From Deferribacteres bacterium (GTDB lineage: Bacteria; Zhuqueibacterota; Zhuqueibacteria; Zhuqueibacterales; Geothermadaptataceae), in assembly GCA_020633675.1 (NCBI GenBank), contig JACKDE010000001.1:248001-312000 (forward strand): a stretch of 64,000 nucleotides of DNA, written 5' to 3'. The position numbers and the translations under genes are program-made. Of the stretch, positions 46,292 through 55,838 are shown one piece after another (the first letter of the stretch is position 1; the number at the start of each line of letters is the position of its first letter). The notes under the pieces are model-generated. The model was not told the origin of the DNA. It was given only the letters and a program-made list of their open reading frames with translations, and ran no database searches.

Positions 46292-46299
46292 GACCCACG
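46292..46299. repeat. IS66 target-site duplication, right
   Basis: GACCCACG immediately follows the IS right end, identical to 43871-43878. Confidence 0.93.
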
Positions 46300-46517
46300 A
46301 GCCATTTTTTATGAATGACCCGTCATCGATTCCTGTTGTTCGCAGAGGATAACATGCGCTCGCTAACTGTCGGTATTTCCATTCAACATTTCAGACACGC
46401 TCTTTCGCGAGGCAGTTTGCCGACGCGGCTTCAGAAATGGCAAGCCAGCGGACTGCCCGGCGATCTGTGCACGGGCTCGCAAACGCGCAGTCCCAGAGAA
46501 GGCAAATCATTTTCGAT

Positions 46518-46657
46518 GCAATGCCGTTCAATTAAGAGTGAATACACCTGTGAATCGTCATTCCCGCGCAGGCGGGAATCCACTGTTTTTAAGCTTTTCT
46601 GGATGGCCGCCTGCGCGAGCATGACAAGAAAAACTCTTCTTGACTGAACGGCATTGC
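46518..46657. repeat. Nested inverted-repeat element (REP/MITE-like)
   Basis: The outer arms GCAATGCCGTTCA (46518-46530) and TGAACGGCATTGC (46645-46657) are perfect complements. Nested inside are imperfect arms starting TCATTCCCGCGCAGGCGGGA (46558-46582) and ending with the complement (46600-46624). The CGTCATTCCCGCG core occurs widely in bacterial genomes as a mobile palindromic repeat. No gene is seen between 46300 and 46842 apart from this. Confidence 0.85.
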
Positions 46658-46842
46658 TCCTGGATAAAATCCAGATATGTTTGCGGGTTGTTGATTTTCG
46701 ATTACCGACTGCAGGTAAATGGCAAGGTTTGGATAAAATAGCCAGGTAAAACATCCCGCCCATGGTGCGTGATTTTTAAACACTCGTTGCGGAAGCGCAT
46801 ACAAAAGCGGCATAGTGTACGGATAAATCGAGGTGGAACAGT

Positions 46843-49041
46843 ATGATGAAAAACAAACTTCTGGCAGTGGCTATTCTGAGCCTGTCGATGACCTGTCTGG
46901 CTTACGGGCAAAACACAAAGGTATTTACCGCATCCGACTACGATCGCGCCGCCAGCATGCTGTCGGGCAACACCAGCAAGCTGATCGACAACAGTATCCG
47001 GCCACAGTGGTTGCCGGACGGCAGTTTGTGGTACCGATCCTTTACGCAGGATACATCGGTGTTCAAGCTCTATCGTCCGGCGAATGGCAAAATGCTCACC
47101 GCAGCATCGCAAAAAGAACTATTTGAACAAGCTGGCGTCGAACCACCCGGCTCGAACAGGCGAAGCATGGAAAGCATCTCCCCGGACGGCAAGTCGGCTG
47201 TGTTTTTACGCGACTGGAATTTATGGCTGAAAGATGTCGAGACCGGAACGGAGACCCAACTGACAACCGACGGCATCGAGAATTTTGGCTACGCAACCGA
47301 CAATGCAGGCTGGAAACATAGCGACAGAGCCGTTGTAAGCTGGTCGCCTGACTCCAAAAAAATTGCCACCTTTCAGCAGGACCAAAGGCACGTCAGCAAT
47401 ATGTATCTGGTGAAAGCAAAGGTTGGGGAGCCGGAACTGCAGGAATGGAAATATCCACTTCCGAGCGACTCGACAATCATTCTGATACACAGGTTAGTGA
47501 TCGACATCAGCGCGGAACCCAAAATCATCCGTTTCAACATGCCGCCTGATCCCAGAAGGGCTAGCTTGTCGGATGATATCTCTTCGCGCGGAACGCTGGT
47601 CGATGTGGACTGGAGCGAAGACGGCAAAAAATTGGCGTTTGTGTCCACCAGCCGTGACCACAAGCAGGCGAAAGTGCGCATTGCCGATTGCGAGACCGGC
47701 GAGGTGCGGGACATCTTTGAAGAGAACGTCGACACACAATTTGAATCGGGGCAGGATGATATCAGCTGGCGATACTTATCCAAAAGCAATGAGATCATCT
47801 GGTATTCGGAGCGAAGCGATTGGGGACATTTGTACCTGCATGACGCGAACTCAGGTAAGCTGAAAAAGCAAATCACCTCCGGCGAATTTGTCGTTAGAGA
47901 AATTGTGTATATCGACCAGAAAAAGCGCACCATTTACTTTTTGGGCAGCGGCAGGGAGGCCAACAGCAATCCTTATTTTCGCTATTTGTACAGCGTCGAT
48001 TTGAACGGCAAAAATTTAAAGCTGCTGACGCCGAATACCGGTGATCACACGGTCAATTTTTCGCCGGACAACAATTATTTTATCGACACCTATTCGATGC
48101 CGAACGTCCCGTCGGTGTATGAAGTACGAAACGCAAAAGGGAAATTGGTCAAAACGCTGGAAAAGATGGATGTTTCGCGCCTAGAAGCTACCGGCTGGCA
48201 ACCGCCCACTCCTTTTACGGTCAAATCAGCAGATGGCCGTTTCGATTTATATGGCCTGTTCTACACGCCGTCCAATTTGAATCCAGCTCAAAAGTACCCG
48301 GTCATCGTCTATATTTATCCCGGCCCGCAAGGCGGCAGTGTCGGTTATTGGGGATTCGCGCCAGGCCGTGGCGACCATCAGGCCCTGGCAGAGTTGGGAT
48401 TTGTGGTTGTGCAATTGGAGGGAAGCTGCAATCCAAGCAGATCGAAGTCTTTTCACGATGCCTGCTATGGCAACATGGCGGAAAACACGCTTTCTGACCA
48501 AATCTCTGGCCTGGTGCAGTTGGCAGAGAAACACAAATACCTGGATTTGGACAAGGTCGGGATTTGGGGACATTCCGGCGGAGGCTTTGCAACGGCCGCG
48601 GCCATGTTCAAATTTCCGGAGTTCTTCAAGGTTGGTATCTCCGAATCGGGCAACCATGATAACAGAACGTATGAAGACGATTGGGGCGAACGCTACATTG
48701 GTCTTGAAACAAAGAACAGCGACGGTGTCTCCAATTACGAGCAGCAGGCCAACCAGATTTATGCTGAAAATCTGCAGGGAAATTTGTTGCTGATACACGG
48801 CGGCATGGATGATAATGTCCCGCCCTACAATTCCTACCTGGTCGCCGATGCGCTGATCAAAGCCAACAAAGATTTCGATTTCTTGTTGCTGCCCTATGCC
48901 CGCCACGGCTATGGCAGGGATTCCTATTACATCATGCGTAGAAGGTGGGACTATTTTGTACGGCACCTGATGCAGGCCGAACCGCCGAAAGAATATGTGA
49001 TTCAGTTTGCTCCCGATCCGCGACGCAATGACAACAATTAA
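46843..49041 (+). CDS. Secreted S9-family prolyl peptidase (DPP IV-like)
   Basis: 732 residues. A signal peptide (LLAVAILSLSMTCLAYGQ) leads to an eight-bladed propeller-like N-terminal part (repeated strands such as VSWSPDSKKIATFQ and DVDWSEDGKKLAFVS) and a C-terminal alpha/beta hydrolase. The nucleophile is in GIWGHSGGGFATAAA, the Asp in GGMDDNVPPYN and the His in YARHGYGRD. Such enzymes remove dipeptides or tripeptides after proline outside the cytoplasm. A GAGGTGG site precedes the ATG. Confidence 0.93.
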   Translation: MMKNKLLAVAILSLSMTCLAYGQNTKVFTASDYDRAASMLSGNTSKLIDNSIRPQWLPDGSLWYRSFTQDTSVFKLYRPANGKMLTAASQKELFEQAGVEPPGSNRRSMESISPDGKSAVFLRDWNLWLKDVETGTETQLTTDGIENFGYATDNAGWKHSDRAVVSWSPDSKKIATFQQDQRHVSNMYLVKAKVGEPELQEWKYPLPSDSTIILIHRLVIDISAEPKIIRFNMPPDPRRASLSDDISSRGTLVDVDWSEDGKKLAFVSTSRDHKQAKVRIADCETGEVRDIFEENVDTQFESGQDDISWRYLSKSNEIIWYSERSDWGHLYLHDANSGKLKKQITSGEFVVREIVYIDQKKRTIYFLGSGREANSNPYFRYLYSVDLNGKNLKLLTPNTGDHTVNFSPDNNYFIDTYSMPNVPSVYEVRNAKGKLVKTLEKMDVSRLEATGWQPPTPFTVKSADGRFDLYGLFYTPSNLNPAQKYPVIVYIYPGPQGGSVGYWGFAPGRGDHQALAELGFVVVQLEGSCNPSRSKSFHDACYGNMAENTLSDQISGLVQLAEKHKYLDLDKVGIWGHSGGGFATAAAMFKFPEFFKVGISESGNHDNRTYEDDWGERYIGLETKNSDGVSNYEQQANQIYAENLQGNLLLIHGGMDDNVPPYNSYLVADALIKANKDFDFLLLPYARHGYGRDSYYIMRRRWDYFVRHLMQAEPPKEYVIQFAPDPRRNDNN

Positions 49042-49059
49042 CAATGATGCATTTCAATA

Positions 49060-49093
49060 CGAATAGCCAGCTTAGAACTGGCTATTCGTTTTT
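49060..49093 (+). terminator. Terminator after S9 peptidase gene
   Basis: CGAATAGCCAG (49060-49070) and CTGGCTATTCG (49078-49088) form an 11-bp perfect stem with a 7-base loop, followed by TTTTTA. Confidence 0.92.
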
Positions 49094-49392
49094 AGCCCTG
49101 ATCCGAAAGGTGTTGGGCATAGATTTTTTGAATGTGCACAACAAAAATTTAAAATCCAAACCGTTCAGCTAAAGGCCATGCTTCATCCTGAGCGTCTTCG
49201 AAGATTGAATTCTTGAGCATAAATTTCACGTCTCGACGAGCCTGTACTGAGCCTGCCGAAGTGCTCGACATGGAGAAACTGGCTGAATTGAACGGCGTTG
49301 GCACTGGCGCCAGGAGGAGACGTTGAGTGCGAATCAGTGTCTCTATTTGCAACTGCGGCAGCTTCAGGCAAGACAACGTAACAACCAATAAA
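49094..49392. other. Non-coding stretch before alpha/beta hydrolase gene
   Basis: About 300 bases with no gene. The fragment around 49170-49290 (CTTCATCCTGAGCGTCTTCG, later GAGCCTGCCGAAGTGCTCGA) has the look of a decayed intergenic repeat. A longer frame reaching to 49327 upstream of the hydrolase is not preferred as coding. Confidence 0.4.
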
Positions 49393-50187
49393 ATGAAAAT
49401 GATACAGTTTTTAAAAATTACGATGGGGATTGTTCTCTTCTGTCTCTGCTTCAGCCAAACAATTTCTGCGCAAGACTATCCGGGCGAGAAAACGGAGTAC
49501 CACACATTTGATCGCTATGATTTCATGCACAAGGGCCGGCCAGCGATTATTGTGGCGCCGAAGCAAGCGGCTGATGGCAAACCGTGGATTTGGCGAGCAC
49601 GCTTCTTCACCCACGAGCCCCAGGTCGACATTGCACTGCTGCACAAAGGCTTTCACCTGGTTTATATTGATGTGGTCGACCTTTTTGGCTCTCCCAAAGC
49701 GGTGCAAATCTGGGACGATTTTTATGCCTATTTAACCGAAAAGCATGGTTTTGCAAAAAAGACCGTGCTCGAAGGTTTGAGCCGGGGCGGCCTGATCATC
49801 TACAATTGGGCGATTCAAAATCCGCACAACGTGTTCTGTCTCTACGGTGACGCGCCTGTGTGTGATTTGAGAAGCTGGCCGGGTGTCGAGCGCAAAGAGA
49901 TGATGGCGGCGTACGGCTTCACGCGCGAGCAGTTTTGGGCCTACAAAGGCAATCCGGTCGACAATCTCGCACCCCTGGCTGCGGCAAAAGTCCCGATTTT
50001 GCATGTTATCGGCGATGCGGATGAAGTCGTGCCGGTAGCGGAAAACACGGCTGTTGTCGAAGCGCGCTACAAAGCGCTTGGCGGGCACATCACTGTGATT
50101 CACAAGCCGGGTGTTGGCCACCACCCGCACAGCCTGGAAGATCCGACACCGATTGTTGAGTTTATTCTGCAGCACGTCAAATTTTGA
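49393..50187 (+). CDS. Secreted alpha/beta hydrolase (putative esterase)
   Basis: 264 residues. A signal peptide (ITMGIVLFCLCFSQTISAQ) is followed by an alpha/beta hydrolase with the nucleophile elbow VLEGLSRGGLI, the Asp in VIGDADEVVPV and the His in GVGHHPHSLEDP. The close match to sugar-esterase-like hydrolases and the conserved PWIWRARFFTHEPQ segment suggest a carbohydrate ester, but the substrate is unknown. Start ATG 49393; ATG 49399 is also possible. Confidence 0.85.
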   Translation: MKMIQFLKITMGIVLFCLCFSQTISAQDYPGEKTEYHTFDRYDFMHKGRPAIIVAPKQAADGKPWIWRARFFTHEPQVDIALLHKGFHLVYIDVVDLFGSPKAVQIWDDFYAYLTEKHGFAKKTVLEGLSRGGLIIYNWAIQNPHNVFCLYGDAPVCDLRSWPGVERKEMMAAYGFTREQFWAYKGNPVDNLAPLAAAKVPILHVIGDADEVVPVAENTAVVEARYKALGGHITVIHKPGVGHHPHSLEDPTPIVEFILQHVKF

Positions 50188-50274
50188 AGCGCGATGAACA
50201 CCGGGATGCGAAAGCCCGGATTGTTTCAGACGTTGTTTATCGGATTCAAATGCATAGAAAATAAGGAGCTTGCC

Positions 50275-51843
50275 ATGAAAAAACGTGTTTATCTGATTGT
50301 TGTTGTGCTTGCGCTCGGCTGTCTGTTCGCGCCGGTTCTAGTCAGTGCTCCCGGCGATTCGCTCAGGCACAAGCCGGCTGATTTCAGCGATGCAGATCGC
50401 AGCAAAAAAGTCATGACCACGTCCGCAGCAGTGGACGCGATGTTCAAAGATTACATGGAGAGCCGCCACATGCCCGGTCTGGTTTATGGCATCGTGCTGG
50501 ATGGCGAACTGCTCTACTCAGGCCAATTCGGCTTTGCCAATCTTGAAGCACAGATTCCGGCAGATGTGAAGTCGCTCTTCCGCATTGCATCGATGAGCAA
50601 AAGCTTCACAGCCCTGGCAATTTTGCAATTGCGCGATGCTGGCAAGCTCAGCCTCGACGATCCGGCCTCGAAATACCTGCCCGAGATGAAAAAGCTAAAA
50701 TACCTGACCACCGATGCGCCGGAAATCACCATCCGGCATCTGCTCACCCATGGAGCCGGCTTCCCTGAAGACAATCCGTGGGGCGACCGGCAACTGGCCG
50801 ATTCTGATGCCGAGCTGATGCAACTTGTTGCCGACGGTATCTCATTTTCGAACGTACCGGGCGTTGCTTACGAGTATAGCAATCTCGGTTTTGCGCTGCT
50901 GGGGCAGATTGTGCAGAAGGTGTCCGGCATGGAATTTCAGCACTATACAACTGAGCATATCTTCAAGCCGCTCGGTATGCATGCGACCGTGTGGGAATAT
51001 GAAAAAGCGCCTGAAGCGCATTTGGCGTTAGGCTATCAATGGATCGATGACGCCTATCAAAATATTCCGCTGGAACATCATGGTTCGTTTGGCGCGATGG
51101 GGGGCCTGATCACCTCGATTGAAGATTTCGCAAATTATATGGCGTTGCATCTTTCAGCCTGGCCGCCCAGAAGCGACGACGATACCGGCCCGCTGAAAAG
51201 AAGCTCGCTGCGCGAAATGCATCATCCCTGGCGGTTTGCTGCGCTGATGGATCAATACCGCTTTCCAAACGGGCGGGAGTGTGCCGCCGTTCGTGCGTAT
51301 GCCTATGGCTTGAGCTGGACGCGCGATTGCGACGGCAAAGTCTACATCGGGCATAGTGGCGGCCTGCCCGGTTTTGGCAGTAACTGGACGATCATGCCGG
51401 AATACGGTCTCGGCGTCATGTCATTCGATAACAGGACGTATGGCGGCACCAGCACCATGAATCTTGCTGTTTTGGATACCATCGTCACTTTGGCAGGGCT
51501 TGAGCCGCGCACGTTGCCGACCTCGGATATTCTCGAAAAACGCAAAAATGCATTGGTAAAAATCCTGCCGGAGTGGAAGGGCGCCGAAACGTCCGGACTG
51601 TTTGCTGAAAATTTCTTTATGGATAACCGTCTGCAAGACGTGGTGAAGCGGACACAGGAACTCTACGATGAAGCCGGAGCAATACATCATGTTGGCCCGA
51701 TGGTACCGATGAATCAGTTGCGCGGCACATTCACGCTGGAAGGTGAAAAGAAAAATATTTTGGTCTTTTTTACGCTCACACCGGAAAAAGAACCGCTGAT
51801 CCAGCAGGTGCGCATGCGTGCGGTGGAGAAGAAAGCAGAATAA
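50275..51843 (+). CDS. Class C beta-lactamase-like secreted serine hydrolase
   Basis: 522 residues, with a signal peptide (LIVVVLALGCLFAPVLVSA). Motifs of the penicillin-binding-protein-like fold: Ser-x2-Lys in RIASMSKSFTALAIL, the Tyr-x-Asn motif in YEYSNLGFALLGQ and the His-x-Gly motif YIGHSGGLPGFG. Proteins of this type include D-aminopeptidases, esterases and lactamases; the role here is unknown. The C-terminal 90 residues form an extra domain (GTFTLEGEKKNILVFF). AAGGAG sits seven bases before ATG 50275, while an upstream ATG at 50194 has no site. Confidence 0.87.
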   Translation: MKKRVYLIVVVLALGCLFAPVLVSAPGDSLRHKPADFSDADRSKKVMTTSAAVDAMFKDYMESRHMPGLVYGIVLDGELLYSGQFGFANLEAQIPADVKSLFRIASMSKSFTALAILQLRDAGKLSLDDPASKYLPEMKKLKYLTTDAPEITIRHLLTHGAGFPEDNPWGDRQLADSDAELMQLVADGISFSNVPGVAYEYSNLGFALLGQIVQKVSGMEFQHYTTEHIFKPLGMHATVWEYEKAPEAHLALGYQWIDDAYQNIPLEHHGSFGAMGGLITSIEDFANYMALHLSAWPPRSDDDTGPLKRSSLREMHHPWRFAALMDQYRFPNGRECAAVRAYAYGLSWTRDCDGKVYIGHSGGLPGFGSNWTIMPEYGLGVMSFDNRTYGGTSTMNLAVLDTIVTLAGLEPRTLPTSDILEKRKNALVKILPEWKGAETSGLFAENFFMDNRLQDVVKRTQELYDEAGAIHHVGPMVPMNQLRGTFTLEGEKKNILVFFTLTPEKEPLIQQVRMRAVEKKAE

Positions 51844-51924
51844 ATCTTTCATGCAGGAGCAGGTATATTTCATGTCTGCTCATCATTTCATTGCGTGTCC
51901 GGCACAGAAAAGCAAGAGGACAAG

Positions 51925-52533
51925 ATGGAAAATGCAACCGATCACATCGCTGGTGATCGAAATCGCATTTTGAAGGCAGCCCTTGATGAGTTTGCCACAT
52001 GTGGACTCGTGGATGCCAGTATCGAGTCGATCGCAAAACGCGCGAACGTTGCACCGGGTGCCGCTCGCGCCCTGTTTCTCAATAAAGCGACCATGCTTCG
52101 CGACGTTTTAGCTGAAGCGACCGGCCCGATGGTAAGCGCCATCGCATTGGCAGTCGAAGAAATTGAAGAACCAAAAGCCTTTTTACGAAAATCACTGCAA
52201 TTGTACGACCAGTGGCTTTTGCTCAATCCCCAAATTGTCAAATTGTTGATCCGCTGTTTGCTGGATGGCGAAGAATCGCTTCAAATGCTTTACCAGCAGA
52301 CGCTGCTTCCCTCAGATTTCTATGAGAGATTGGGCCAGCTCATCGAAAACCGGCACGTTCGGTGCGGGGATATTTTTACTTTTAGTTTGCTGCTTGACTC
52401 ACTGGTTATCTTCCCACACGCACTCCGCTCAGCGCTGCCGTTGATGAATCCTGAAAAATCGGCCGAGGAAAGCCTGGATATTCGCTTTGAAGCCGTCATT
52501 GATTTGCTTGAAAAGGGTTTGTTCCGGGAATGA
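51925..52533 (+). CDS. TetR-family transcriptional regulator
   Basis: 202 residues. The N-terminal 60 residues hold the TetR helix-turn-helix (ILKAALDEFATCGLVDASIE then SIAKRANVAPGAARALFLNK). The rest is an all-helical ligand domain with no recognisable class. AGAGGACAAG precedes ATG 51925; a GTG at 51895 is less likely. It follows the beta-lactamase-like gene by 81 bases and may control it or the peptidase genes; target sites are not seen. Confidence 0.9.
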   Translation: MENATDHIAGDRNRILKAALDEFATCGLVDASIESIAKRANVAPGAARALFLNKATMLRDVLAEATGPMVSAIALAVEEIEEPKAFLRKSLQLYDQWLLLNPQIVKLLIRCLLDGEESLQMLYQQTLLPSDFYERLGQLIENRHVRCGDIFTFSLLLDSLVIFPHALRSALPLMNPEKSAEESLDIRFEAVIDLLEKGLFRE

Positions 52534-52607
52534 GCGCGGTGGCAATTACGCTGGAAAGGCCCAGCGGATGGATCATTGATTTGAAATGGGTGTGTGCTTG
52601 AAAATCA

Positions 52608-52661
52608 GGGAAGGTGCGTCTTTTTGCCGTTAGATGGTTCAGTCGAACCTTCCCATTTTTT
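52608..52661 (+). terminator. Terminator after TetR gene
   Basis: GGGAAGGT (52608-52615) pairs with ACCTTCCC (52647-52654), flanked by AAAATC on the left and ATTTTTT on the right. The 31-base loop is long, so it is moderately supported. Confidence 0.65.
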
Positions 52662-53048
52662 CGAACAGGGCAAGACTTTTATCGTTTTTGGGAAAAGAAT
52701 ACCCTTTGCATGACTTCGTTTCAACGTTTTGATTTTATTATTCTTGTCTCCATTTTTCCGGTCTTGCCGGTATGCGGGCACGGAATTTGAACAAAATAGA
52801 CAATTTCCTGCCCCAAAACTGCGGTTGTCTGCTTTGTTGCAGGCAGCCAATACCATCTTTTTGAGGCGAATAGCATATGTTAGCTAGCTCTCAATGGCCT
52901 GCCGAGTTCTCCCGCGATCCACCTCGCGATAACGATACCAATCGCCACATAGACTCACGATGTTTCGCTTGGCCGTTCATCCCGATCATGGTTTGTCATA
53001 AGCGGCTATTGTTTGGGTGATCGTAATGTTTTCAAAAGGAGGAAGATA
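52662..53048. other. Non-coding leader of the CocE-type hydrolase gene
   Basis: No gene is seen in this stretch. A frame continuing upstream from 53049 to 53013 is not needed, because a strong GGAGGAAG ribosome site sits at 53038-53045. Confidence 0.5.
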
Positions 53049-54959
53049 ATGTCTCTGAAAAAACTGACTGCGGCAATTGCCCTTTGTGCGGCTTGTCTTT
53101 GCTTGATCGCGCCAGCACTCGCACAAGAAGACGATGTTTTGTCAAAACTCGAAGAGATCGCTATCATCGATCAAAAAATAATGGTGCCGATGCGTGACGG
53201 CATCCGGCTGGCAACTGATGTGTACCGTCCGAAAACCGATCAGCCGGTGCCGATCGTTTTTTCCCGCACGCCCTATAATTTTAATGCCTGGCGCGATGGT
53301 AAACCGAGCACACGAACCTACCGGGCCGCATACGAAGCGGTCAGTCGCGGCTTTGCTTATGTGGTGCAAAATGAGCGTGGCAAGTTTTTCTCGGAAGGCG
53401 AATGGGATATTCTCGGCCCACCGACCACCGATGGCAATGACGCATTTACCTGGATGGCAGAACAGCCCTGGTCGAACGGCAAAATCGGCTTGTATGGGTG
53501 CTCTTCGACGGCCGAATGGCAAATGGCGGTAGCTGCGCTGGACCATCCTGCTCTCGCTGCGTTGGTGCCGATGGGATTTGGCGCGGGAGTCGGCAGAGTC
53601 GGTGAATTTTATGAACAGGGCAACTGGTATCGCGGCGGCGCAGAGCAAATGCTGTTTTTTGCCTGGTTGTACGGTAATCAAAACATTCAGCGCCCGACCT
53701 TCCCGGCAGATATGTCGCAGGAAGATTTGGTTCGGGTATCGCGCTATTTCGACCTGGCGCCGGAGATGCCGCCTGTCGATTGGTCGGAAGCTCTGCGGCA
53801 TTTGCCGGTAATGGATATCATGAAAAATGTGCAGGGGCCGAAAGGCATTTATGGCAAGATGATTGTGCGCAAACCAAACGATCCGGCGTGGTACGAAGGG
53901 GGGCTCTATCATGATGATATGCCTTTTGGCGCACCGAGTTTGTGGTTTGTTTCGTGGTATGACGTCTCCACCGGCCCAAATCTCGCTCTGTTTAATCATG
54001 TTCGGAGGAATGCCAAGGATCCGGAAGTGGCCGAGAATCAATTCGTTGTGATTGCACCGACATTGCATTGCGCCTACAAGCGCGCACAGGAAGAAACCAT
54101 TGTCGGAGAACGCAATCTCGGCGATGCCCGCTTTGACTACGATGGTTTGATCTATGCCTGGTTCGATCGTTGGTTGAAGGGCGAGTCCAATGGTGTGCTG
54201 AAAAAGACGCCACATGTCCAGTATTACACCATGGGCAGCAACAAGTGGCAATCTTCCGAAACCTGGCCACCGGAGAACAGTCAAATGGTGACCTATTATC
54301 TGAATAGCGGTGGCAATGCCAATACCCGCCTTGGAGACGGCGCACTTTCAACCGATGCGCCAAAAACCGATGCCTTTGATGGATTTCAGTATGATCCGAT
54401 GAATCCGGTACCGTCTTATGGCGGCAATGTCTGCTGCACCGGCAATGCTGTACGTGGCGGCGCGTTCGATCAAAGTGAGATGGAGACACGCGACGATATT
54501 TTGGTGTACACCACCGAGCCGTTTGAGCAGGGCGTGGAAGTGACCGGCACCATTGAGATCACGCTGTATGTTTCATCAGATGTCAAAGATACTGATTTTA
54601 CGGTTAAACTGATCGATGTCTACCCCGATGGACGCGCCTACAATCTGGACGAAACCATTCAGCGCGTGCGCTATCGTGAAGGCTATGATAAAGAAGTCTT
54701 CATGGAGCAGGGCACAGTTTACAAAGTCCCGGTGAGCCCGATGTCGACCAGCAACTATTTTGCTCCGGGCCACAGCATTCGTATCGAGGTCTCGAGCAGT
54801 AACTTTCCGCGTTTCGTGCGCAATCTAAATACAGGCGGCAACAATTTCGATGAAACGGTCGGCGTTATCGCCAACAACAAAGTGCATCACTCGCCGGCCT
54901 ATCCGTCGCAAATCCGTCTACCGATTGTATCCGCTATGAAAAGCAGCAGCGTTCATTAG
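53049..54959 (+). CDS. Secreted CocE/NonD-family (S15-like) hydrolase
   Basis: 636 residues. A signal peptide (AIALCAACLCLIAPALAQ) precedes an alpha/beta hydrolase core with PMRDGIRLATDVYRP, NERGKFFSEGEW and the nucleophile region IGLYGCSSTAEWQMA (Ser in GCSS). The C-terminal jelly-roll domain (EVTGTIEITLYVSSDVKDTD, later SSSNFPRFVRNLNTGG) is typical of the S15/CocE family. Members are acyl-peptide hydrolases, cocaine esterases or glutaryl-7-ACA acylases; the natural substrate is unknown. GGAGGAAG lies just before ATG 53049. Confidence 0.93.
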   Translation: MSLKKLTAAIALCAACLCLIAPALAQEDDVLSKLEEIAIIDQKIMVPMRDGIRLATDVYRPKTDQPVPIVFSRTPYNFNAWRDGKPSTRTYRAAYEAVSRGFAYVVQNERGKFFSEGEWDILGPPTTDGNDAFTWMAEQPWSNGKIGLYGCSSTAEWQMAVAALDHPALAALVPMGFGAGVGRVGEFYEQGNWYRGGAEQMLFFAWLYGNQNIQRPTFPADMSQEDLVRVSRYFDLAPEMPPVDWSEALRHLPVMDIMKNVQGPKGIYGKMIVRKPNDPAWYEGGLYHDDMPFGAPSLWFVSWYDVSTGPNLALFNHVRRNAKDPEVAENQFVVIAPTLHCAYKRAQEETIVGERNLGDARFDYDGLIYAWFDRWLKGESNGVLKKTPHVQYYTMGSNKWQSSETWPPENSQMVTYYLNSGGNANTRLGDGALSTDAPKTDAFDGFQYDPMNPVPSYGGNVCCTGNAVRGGAFDQSEMETRDDILVYTTEPFEQGVEVTGTIEITLYVSSDVKDTDFTVKLIDVYPDGRAYNLDETIQRVRYREGYDKEVFMEQGTVYKVPVSPMSTSNYFAPGHSIRIEVSSSNFPRFVRNLNTGGNNFDETVGVIANNKVHHSPAYPSQIRLPIVSAMKSSSVH

Positions 54960-54995
54960 ATCGCCGCTGTACGGATTTAAAGCATTTCTTTAACA

Positions 54996-55053
54996 AACAC
55001 AGCCTGGCCCGGAGCGGAAAACCGTTTTGCCCGCCCCAGCCAGGCTGTGTTTT
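54996..55053 (+). terminator. Terminator after CocE-type hydrolase gene
   Basis: AACACAGCCTGGC (54996-55008) and GCCAGGCTGTGTT (55039-55051) are perfect complements with a 30-base loop containing a second short GC hairpin; a T-run follows. Confidence 0.85.
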
Positions 55054-55102
55054 GATGCTCAATGATGAGTGTGCGATTGGCTTTAGAAAAGGGTGGTATG
55101 TG

Positions 55103-55375
55103 ATGAATCATTCGAATGAGTTCAAGCTTAAAATCGGCGAAACAGCGAAAGTCCGGCCGGGGGTTTTTCGTGCGCAGGTTGCGGTGGTGTATGCCGGCAA
55201 AATCAATGACTCGTGCTATTCAGTTGCTGTTACCTGGTCGTACGGCCATAACTCCATGGCGTACAATCTTTACTTCAATAAAGATCAGCGCGAGTTGCCA
55301 ATCCCCAAAGGCCGCATCAAAGTGCATGATGTCAGTGCAGATAGCATTTGGTTTAGTCACCAGGCAGAAGCTTAG
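55103..55375 (+). CDS. Small hypothetical protein
   Basis: 90 residues, soluble, rich in beta-type sequence (FRAQVAVVYAGKINDSCYSV and VAVTWSYGHNSMAYNLYF). I recognise no family. GGGTGG lies upstream of ATG 55103; a longer frame from 55052 begins in the terminator and is not preferred. Confidence 0.55.
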   Translation: MNHSNEFKLKIGETAKVRPGVFRAQVAVVYAGKINDSCYSVAVTWSYGHNSMAYNLYFNKDQRELPIPKGRIKVHDVSADSIWFSHQAEA

Positions 55376-55838
55376 CATGCTACTGAAAACGTTGCGGACA
55401 ACAGGTTCCGCAAAAACAATCCGCTAACTTTCGGTGCAGGAAGACGACGGAGCCGCTAAGTCTGTACGCATTTCGGGATATGATCACAGGAAAAAATGCC
55501 GTAGCTTGTTTGAAATCCTTAAGATAAAATGGGTTGATTTTGAAAAAAAATATTTGCATATTGCGCACCGCTAAATTTTAAAATAGCGGTTGCCTGAGGC
55601 AGTTTTATCTGCTTCTCGTGCTCAAAAATTTTTTTGATAGGCTTGTGGCTTCGCCGTATTTCAGGCAGGATTCAAACGGATATCACTGATTGTTTTCCGC
55701 AAAGGTTTGGAACCCGCGATAATGAGCACAGAATTGCTTATCTGCGCGGTGACCTGAGCAGCCAGTCAGGCTTGTGCAGATAAAATTCAAATTTAAAAAC
55801 AATTGATCAGATAACAAAATAATCCAAAGGATGAAGTT
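55376..55838. other. Structured leader before Cys-rich protein gene
   Basis: No gene in this 463-base stretch. It contains two hairpins: ACCGCTA/TAGCGGT (55567-55590) and a cruciform with arms TTATCTGC/GCAGATAA (55738-55783) enclosing CCTGA/TCAGG. The second lies about 55 bases before the next start and may be a regulatory leader; I do not recognise a known riboswitch. Confidence 0.5.

Noticed and set aside
53142..54284. 380-codon minus-strand frame inside the CocE-type gene
   Set aside because: Antisense shadow; the plus-strand frame has a signal peptide, motifs and a ribosome site.
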